A DNA stretch of 30,416 nt from a virus: positions 1 to 30,416 of the IMG/VR virus record IMGVR_UViG_3300028563_000060; one strand, 5' to 3'. Both the position numbers and the translations under genes were made by a program. The notes below the pieces were generated by a model. The model worked only from the letters and a program-made list of their open reading frames with translations. It had not been told where the DNA came from and did not search any database. Below are positions 28,338-30,416 of the stretch, piece after piece (positions within the stretch are counted from its first letter, which is position 1; every line of letters begins with the position of its first letter).

Positions 28338-29114
28338 TCACACGTGATGGTGAGCACAAGCGAGAGGTAATGCCACACCCACATCATCCATGCCGAACCC
28401 GTCACTTTGCTCGTGGCCACTCACTTCGTCAAACTTATATCCCTTTCCTTCATCGTAAAGTGAAGGTATCTGCGAGTGTGGCAACGTGCCTTCTACGATC
28501 GTGGGAATGGTCGGCAAAATCGCCCTAACGGGTGAACACGCAATCTCAAGAAGGTCAGGAGCGAGCCTTACGTTGTTCAACTTTATTTCTGTTTGTGAAC
28601 CGTCGTCATTAAACATTCGAATGGCATTCGCTTTATTTTCATCAGACGTGTCAACGATAAATTCAGATGAAAAATCAAATTCATTCTTGATGCGTTTCGC
28701 TGTGTCGACAAGGGCGCGGGCAATGTCAATGTTACCTCCCGACACATCTTTGATCGTAGTCTTTAGTTCAGGACATTCTGAAATCACTGTGTCAAGAATT
28801 GCTGCACTACGTCGTTTCATCGCTTCACTCGCACTTTTACACGCATCTATGGCGTGTTGCTTTTCGTTTGACACTCCCGTTGCCGCGACAATCAATGACT
28901 CCTTAATTAAAATCTTGACATCGTCTGCGATCTCAACGCTCTTGTAACCCTCAGGCACTGTCACTTTTTCTGCCACCTCAATGATTGACGCGCTGTCTGC
29001 GATCATTTGCTTTCCCACACACGCAATTAGAAGTGCTTCAGCGCTGCTTTGAGTAGATACGGGACCCGCCTTAAAGATTGTTATATCTTTGTATGAAAGA
29101 ATGACGTTATACAT
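28338..29114 (-). CDS. Hypothetical protein, possibly structural
   Basis: A 258-residue protein starting MYNVILSYKDITIFKAG, not recognised. The first 40 residues look like a small beta/alpha start, 40-150 are helical and acidic, and the end is Pro/Gly-rich (LPHSQIPSLYDEGKGYKFDE) with a final CAHHHV. It lies 34 bp after the probable baseplate gene on the same strand, so a role in tail assembly is possible. I choose ATG 29114, because TATGTT ends 6 nt before it as in other leaderless genes; an ATG six codons upstream (29132) is the alternative. Confidence applies to the gene, not to a role. Confidence 0.62.
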   Translation of the reverse strand: MYNVILSYKDITIFKAGPVSTQSSAEALLIACVGKQMIADSASIIEVAEKVTVPEGYKSVEIADDVKILIKESLIVAATGVSNEKQHAIDACKSASEAMKRRSAAILDTVISECPELKTTIKDVSGGNIDIARALVDTAKRIKNEFDFSSEFIVDTSDENKANAIRMFNDDGSQTEIKLNNVRLAPDLLEIACSPVRAILPTIPTIVEGTLPHSQIPSLYDEGKGYKFDEVSGHEQSDGFGMDDVGVALPLACAHHHV

Positions 29115-29148
29115 GTTGAAAACATAAAACATGTACCCGTTTTTGTAA
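29115..29148 (-). promoter_or_regulatory. Leaderless-type promoter of the 29114 gene
   Basis: TTACAA (29148-29143), 16 nt, TATGTT (29126-29121), 6 nt, ATG 29114 on the minus strand. The -35 is less like the others, so this is a weaker case. Confidence 0.45.
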
Positions 29149-30416
29149 TCACTTTGTGATTGTCGGAATGTCCGGATTTATACTACTCAAAAATTGTTGA
29201 ATTGTCTGCGTGCCCTCAAATCGTCCGAACGCGTCAGCGAACGCGAAGTCGCACGTAGTTTCAAACTTTCCAGGAGACAAATTGTGCGTCAACGTAGTAA
29301 GAATGTACAAGTTGTCAACGCTCGTGCCCGTCGCGAAGTCCCAAAACAATCGCTGTGCAGGTGCCAACAATGGACAACCAAACATAACGGCGTGTAAACT
29401 TGCGGGTATCACACGAAGCGGTATTCCACCCTCGCCGCTGCCGTTCGGTGCCGCAGTGTTCTTCGTCGTGTTAACGCGCATCATGTTTGCAGTCGCAAGC
29501 AACGGGTCAGACTTGCTCGTTAATTCAGCTTTCGTTATCATCGTACCGTTGCACCCATACGTTATCGTCGGCACGAGCTTCGACACCAAGTTCTTCACCT
29601 GCGTGCCGTCAGTCGCCTGTGCAAGTTGAACGCCGCTCGTCGGATCGTCTATGAGCTTCTGAATCGTCACGCCGAGGGCCTTTGCAGTGTCCTGCACGTT
29701 GCCGAGTGATCGGTTGCCAAACAGCTTTTTTGCGTAGTCAGTCGACGGTAGTTCCACAAATCCTCTCCCATCGCTGCTTCGAAGCAACTGGCTCGCCTCG
29801 ACGTCGGTGTTCGCCTGCTTGTCGTAGATGTGAATTCGCATGATGCGATGCAACTGATTTTCTTTCAACGTCTTCTGAATTTCACTCGTGGCGTCTTTTG
29901 CGGAATAAGACAATTGTTGTAGGATGTCGCTCTGACCCATGCTTGGCGACTTCTGGTGCGTAGTCTCAACGTACATCTCGATGACTGGCTTCTTGAACGC
30001 ACCGTACTTCTGCGTCCTCGCCGACAACGCGCTCTCAAAGTCCTTTTCCTTGTTCTTGTTCACCTGCGCATCGCGATTGGTGGGATCATAGGGCTCGTAG
30101 TACGTTCGTAAGCCGTAGCCTATCGCCCTGTCATCGAGCACCTGCGCGTTGACTACGAGCTGCAGGAATTCTTCAAGAGTTATGAGTTCGCCGCCGCGCT
30201 GTAACACGTGTTGCCTGTATTGATCAGTGAACACCTGCATGTCTATGGGAAACTCGGCTATCGAGTGACAGCTTACAGGGCCGCACTGTTCGTTCATGCT
30301 GTAGAAGAACACTTGCAACTCATCGACGACTTGTGCGGAGACGATAGACTGCACTGCGAACACGCTGAACAGCTTCCCGAACGACACGACCTTTTTGTTG
30401 AGCTTGCCTACGTTTG
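29149..30416 (-). CDS. Probable baseplate/hub-type structural protein, partial
   Basis: The frame is open through the right edge (it reads ...NVGKLNKKVVSFGKLFSV), so the start is missing and a GTG at 30387 is probably internal. About 422 residues are visible. The middle is helical and charged (RDAQVNKNKEKDFESALSAR). The C-terminal 130 residues hold FGCPLLAPAQRLFWDFATGT, then DNLYILTTLTHNLSPGKFET, a pattern I associate with phage baseplate hub or late-control-like proteins (a stored 'LxPGQ-xxxDFGTxTxxDNxY-xxxxxHxxxPGxFxT' layout). Two cysteines near the N-terminal side (CGPVSC) may bind metal. The role is tentative; the neighbours do not decide it. Confidence 0.55.
   Translation of the reverse strand, partial: NVGKLNKKVVSFGKLFSVFAVQSIVSAQVVDELQVFFYSMNEQCGPVSCHSIAEFPIDMQVFTDQYRQHVLQRGGELITLEEFLQLVVNAQVLDDRAIGYGLRTYYEPYDPTNRDAQVNKNKEKDFESALSARTQKYGAFKKPVIEMYVETTHQKSPSMGQSDILQQLSYSAKDATSEIQKTLKENQLHRIMRIHIYDKQANTDVEASQLLRSSDGRGFVELPSTDYAKKLFGNRSLGNVQDTAKALGVTIQKLIDDPTSGVQLAQATDGTQVKNLVSKLVPTITYGCNGTMITKAELTSKSDPLLATANMMRVNTTKNTAAPNGSGEGGIPLRVIPASLHAVMFGCPLLAPAQRLFWDFATGTSVDNLYILTTLTHNLSPGKFETTCDFAFADAFGRFEGTQTIQQFLSSINPDIPTITK

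Noticed and set aside
28486-28947. Plus-strand frame of 153 codons
   Set aside because: Opposite the 28338 gene, without promoter or ribosome site; the minus frame agrees in direction with its neighbours.
1-30416. tRNA genes, rRNA or CRISPR array
   Set aside because: GGTTCRA-like strings were seen only inside coding regions without matching arms, and no regularly spaced repeats occur. A tRNAscan and CRISPR-finder run would settle this.

Overview
The window is most likely a segment of a large tailed double-stranded DNA phage (probably a myovirus with a genome well above 100 kb) or a prophage of one. The reasons are a T4-style replication and recombination set (DnaB/gp41-like helicase, RecA, gp32-like ssDNA-binding protein with an acidic tail, RNase H/FEN-type 5'-3' exonuclease), several fibre-like structural proteins, many small tightly packed genes with ATGA or TAATG overlaps, phage-typical nucleotide genes (adenosylcobalamin-dependent ribonucleotide reductase, MazG-like pyrophosphohydrolase, deoxyribose-phosphate aldolase), two TnpB genes, and no rRNA, tRNA or host housekeeping operon. 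Base composition is moderately AT-rich. I cannot name the host.

Layout. 1-3316 (minus): DNA methyltransferase, replicative helicase, class II RNR (cut by the left edge). 3373-4674 (plus): fibre protein. 4666-6966 (minus): phosphoesterase, small proteins, Hsp20, a small membrane protein. 7025-8481 (plus): HExxH protein, small protein, two beta-helix (YdcK-like) paralogues, the second broken by a 10-bp tandem duplication. 8572-11083 (minus): recA, a 66-residue protein, ssb, with matching hairpins after ssb and after the small gene. 11191-13039 (minus): two fibre or beta-propeller proteins. 13123-15443 (minus): small proteins and an HD hydrolase. 15502-16779 (minus): TnpB no. 1. 16845-18846 (plus): HEAT-like protein, flap exonuclease, putative ADP-ribosyltransferase. 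18849-20801 (minus): six small genes including a HigA-like/GNAT fusion made by tandem duplication. 20898-23347 (plus): HEAT-like protein, Dps-like ferritin, Tad2-like protein. 23352-24811: small protein, second phosphoesterase and a protein with a kinase-like DYG tail. 24927-27116 (minus): DeoC, HAD phosphatase, MazG, secreted beta-helix protein. 27146-28280: TnpB no. 2 with IS200/IS605-like hairpin ends. 28338-30416 (minus): unknown protein and a probable baseplate protein cut by the right edge.

Two themes connect the window. (1) Many transcription units start with a near-canonical sigma70-type promoter (-35 like kTGTAA, about 17 nt, TAnnnT) whose -10 ends only 6-8 nt before the start codon, so the first gene appears to be leaderless, while later genes of the same units carry Shine-Dalgarno sequences or overlapping stop/start codons. 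(2) Five otherwise unrelated proteins share an N-terminal peptide in exact register (M-x3-[LVI]-x2-L-[RE]-x2-[IV]). One is the putative ADP-ribosyltransferase, another ends in a kinase-like DYG motif, and a third carries HEAT-like repeats. By analogy with the T4 capsid-targeting sequence and the injected Alt enzyme, I propose that these are packaged in the capsid and delivered with the DNA. With the Tad2-like protein they may form a host-takeover or counter-defence set. This is inference from sequence patterns only.
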